Assembly (NCBI GenBank): GCA_030916685.1
Contig: JAUPWD010000084.1
Location: forward strand, 1-6,429
Reading direction: 5' to 3'
Origin: Patescibacteria group bacterium
Lineage (GTDB): Bacteria; Patescibacteria; Paceibacteria; Moranbacterales; UBA1568
DNA length: 6,429 nt
A program made the position numbers and the translations under genes. Each line of letters begins with the position of its first letter. The stretch's first letter is position 1. Positions 5,167-6,429 of this stretch are shown piece by piece. The notes under the pieces were generated by a model. It saw only the letters and a list, made by a program, of their open reading frames with translations, was not told the DNA's origin and did not search any database.

Positions 5167-5550
5167 CTAATAATTCACAAGCCCGATGGCAATTGAGGCG
5201 ATGAGCACCATCCCCTCAAGAAACAAGAGGGAGAATAATGCCATTCGACAAAGAGCCAACTTTCCGAGACGAAAAAATCGAAACGCCAGAAAAACATGCA
5301 CCGCCCAGATACCAACGCCCGTAAAAGAAATGAAGTATGCTTGCCACCACTCCCCGAGAATATCGATCCCGAAATATACATTATAATGAAGAACAATGAC
5401 GGCGTCGCGGCTCCCGATGCTCTGCCAAATAACAGCGAAAGAAAGGAGGGCGAGGAGACCGGATATACTCATCGAGAAACGATGCGATGTATTTCGAAAA
5501 AACGCCTGGAGAGGGGTTGTCACCTGATTTTTCTCTTGTTCGTCTCCCAT
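5167..5550 (-). CDS. Small membrane protein of unknown function with three helices
   Basis: 127 residues. A polar N-terminus (1-27) is followed by three hydrophobic segments at about 29-46, 68-90 and 100-125. Between the first two lies a loop with the distinctive text VLHYNVYFGIDILGEWWQ (about 53-70), the likely conserved part of the family. HYNVYFGID strikes me as typical of small membrane proteins seen in Patescibacteria, but I cannot assign a function. No catalytic motif, signal peptide or lipobox is evident. The gene lies 39 bp after the winged-helix gene and ends 3 bp before the WecA-like gene, so it is co-transcribed with both and may support the same envelope pathway. The start at 5550 has no clear ribosome binding site. 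An internal Met27 start would still keep all three helices. Confidence 0.8.
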   Translation of the reverse strand: MGDEQEKNQVTTPLQAFFRNTSHRFSMSISGLLALLSFAVIWQSIGSRDAVIVLHYNVYFGIDILGEWWQAYFISFTGVGIWAVHVFLAFRFFRLGKLALCRMALFSLLFLEGMVLIASIAIGLVNY

Positions 5551-5589
5551 GATACAGCGAAGTAATATATAAGAGCCTATCTAAAACAT

Positions 5590-6195
5590 CTATTTTCGAA
5601 GGCCCGCGATGAAACGCTTAAATTCAGGAACCTTGTTGACCACCTCTTCATATGGCCCTTCTAAAAATTCAATGAGAAATCGATCCAGCATATCCAGACG
5701 GTATTGAAGTTCTTCCATGGTCATGAGAACGAATCGAACATCCTTGCCGACTTCCGCCTCAAGATGAGCGAGTGCCTGTTTGAGCTTCGTCCGATTGAGA
5801 TGATTCACCACGAGAATGAGATCCGCCTTTGCCTTCGGGTAATTGAGAAATACTCCGGAAACGAGGATCATCTTCACCTCCCCGATCAATTTCAGACGCC
5901 TGAACACTTGCGACTGTGCATTCACATTCAACTTCGCGACCAAGTTATGCAATTCGCCAAAAAATGGGAAATCCTTATTCGCAGAATAGAGTTTCTTTCC
6001 GCGACGCAAATGACAGACGACGAACTTCAAACGCTCCAACCGCGAAAGCTCCGCCGTCACGCCTGGTCGGTCGAGCAATGTGCGAAGCGCAATATCCGCT
6101 GACGCAAATTCGCCATCGGGATTGAGCGTAAAAAAACGAATGAGTCGTGCGCGAATTTTCGATCCAAACAGCGCGTCAAATATTTCGAGTGACAT
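5590..6195 (-). CDS. Winged-helix protein with a degenerate nucleotidyltransferase-like domain
   Basis: 201 residues. The N-terminal part (about 1-75) looks like a winged helix-turn-helix: FDALFGSKIRARLIRFF at 6-22, a helix pair ending ELSRLERLKFV (49-59), and a wing RRGKKLYSANKDFPF (64-78). Residues about 100-170 resemble the fold of small nucleotidyltransferases (a hydrophobic strand, then GVF, then KADLILVVNHLN at 121-132). However, the GS motif and paired catalytic aspartates are missing; only D125 remains. The C-terminus (EELQYRLDMLDRFLIEFLEG, 161-180) is helical. I infer a DNA-binding sensor or regulator in which the second domain is non-catalytic and binds a ligand or partner. It is the first gene of the operon, with its own promoter at 6267-6296, and repeats in its 5' leader could be an autoregulatory site. 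No Shine-Dalgarno site is visible before the ATG. Confidence 0.75.
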   Translation of the reverse strand: MSLEIFDALFGSKIRARLIRFFTLNPDGEFASADIALRTLLDRPGVTAELSRLERLKFVVCHLRRGKKLYSANKDFPFFGELHNLVAKLNVNAQSQVFRRLKLIGEVKMILVSGVFLNYPKAKADLILVVNHLNRTKLKQALAHLEAEVGKDVRFVLMTMEELQYRLDMLDRFLIEFLEGPYEEVVNKVPEFKRFIAGLRK

Positions 6196-6200
6196 AGAGA

Positions 6201-6234
6201 ATCATTACATCATTACAGAACAGTACAGAACAGA
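6201..6234. repeat. Two adjoining tandem direct repeats in the operon leader
   Basis: ATCATTAC is repeated in tandem at 6201-6208 and 6209-6216. ACAGAACAG follows at 6215-6223 and 6225-6233, with a 10-bp period. The block lies between the predicted start of transcription of the minus-strand operon (near 6260) and its first ATG (6195). A 10-bp period is one helical turn, which suits binding of a protein on one face of the DNA, but replication slippage is an alternative. Confidence 0.6.
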
Positions 6235-6266
6235 CGAGATCGCCCCTCATTACCACCTCTGCCACC

Positions 6267-6296
6267 AGTATACGGGAAAGAGCTCTCTCTCGTCAA
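6267..6296 (-). promoter_or_regulatory. Promoter of the minus-strand four-gene operon
   Basis: Read on the minus strand, TTGACG (6296-6291) is followed after 18 bp by TATACT (6272-6267). Each hexamer matches consensus at five of six positions. Transcription would begin near 6260, leaving a leader of about 65 nt to the ATG at 6195. This is one of the two best promoters in the window. Confidence 0.65.
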
Positions 6297-6314
6297 AAAA
6301 GAGGCTTAATTCCT

Positions 6315-6344
6315 TAGACAGACCCTCGGAAAATGTAGTATACT
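6315..6344 (+). promoter_or_regulatory. Divergent + strand promoter for the gene at the right edge
   Basis: TAGACA (6315-6320, five of six to TTGACA) is followed after 18 bp by TATACT (6339-6344, five of six). The predicted start of transcription is about 6351, only some five bases before the ATG at 6356, so the mRNA would be nearly leaderless. The -35 boxes of this promoter and the minus-strand one are about 20 bp apart, so a regulator bound between them could affect both. Confidence 0.5.
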
Positions 6345-6355
6345 ATCTATATTCT

Positions 6356-6429
6356 ATGAGGGAAAAACGACGCGGCGAACGACCAAATAAAGCACTCTCT
6401 CCCCTGACCTACCGGGCGGAGGAGATTCT
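6356..6429 (+). CDS. 5' end of an unidentified gene, cut by the window edge
   Basis: The frame from the ATG at 6356 is open to the end of the window; the other two forward frames hit stops soon after it. The 24 visible residues begin MREKRRGERP and continue NKALSPLTYRAEEI, a basic start followed by a neutral stretch; no family can be recognised. There is no Shine-Dalgarno site, and a promoter ends just upstream. The true start could lie beyond the window if this ATG is not used. Confidence 0.5.
   Translation, partial: MREKRRGERPNKALSPLTYRAEEI

Overview
The window looks like a chromosomal segment from a bacterium of the candidate phyla radiation (Patescibacteria, Parcubacteria-like). This is an inference. 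It rests on compact genes with 3-9 bp gaps or ATGA overlaps, few Shine-Dalgarno sites, very AT-rich spacers beside moderately GC-rich genes, a tiny lysine-rich basic protein, and family members with unusual active-site motifs (NLPY in PrmC, GTTGS in a WecA-like enzyme). No rRNA, tRNA, CRISPR array, transposase or phage gene was found.

Layout. Bases 1-213 hold a perfect 12-bp hairpin and then an AT-rich spacer made of two inverted arrays of 7-bp repeats around two TATACT boxes. A + strand pair follows: prfA (release factor 1, 214-1296) and prmC (the methyltransferase that modifies the release-factor GGQ glutamine, 1306-2202). A bidirectional terminator (2216-2249) separates prmC from a convergent minus-strand gene for a 48-residue peptide that is half lysine (2269-2415) and has the best ribosome binding site in the window. 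Bases 2440-2860 are AT-rich with no credible gene and hold another 7-bp repeat array. A good promoter (2876-2904) then drives a roughly 155-nt, GC-richer, foldable 5' leader ahead of a single-pass membrane protein of unknown function (3067-3642). A second bidirectional terminator (3665-3700) closes that unit.

The rest is a minus-strand operon, read from right to left: a winged-helix/degenerate nucleotidyltransferase-like protein (6195-5590), a small three-helix membrane protein (5550-5167), a WecA/MraY-type polyprenyl-phosphate sugar-phosphate transferase (5163-4144) and a membrane-anchored DUF192 protein (4147-3722). Its promoter (6267-6296) lies back to back with a + strand promoter (6315-6344) that feeds a gene cut by the window edge (from 6356).

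How the genes work together. PrfA and PrmC are an enzyme-substrate pair in translation termination. The WecA-like enzyme would start a lipid-linked cell-envelope glycan, and its operon partners are probably envelope or regulatory proteins, though none can be tied to a pathway from sequence alone. The least explained items are the 7-bp repeat arrays, found in spacers and once inside prmC, and the structured leader at 2911-3066.
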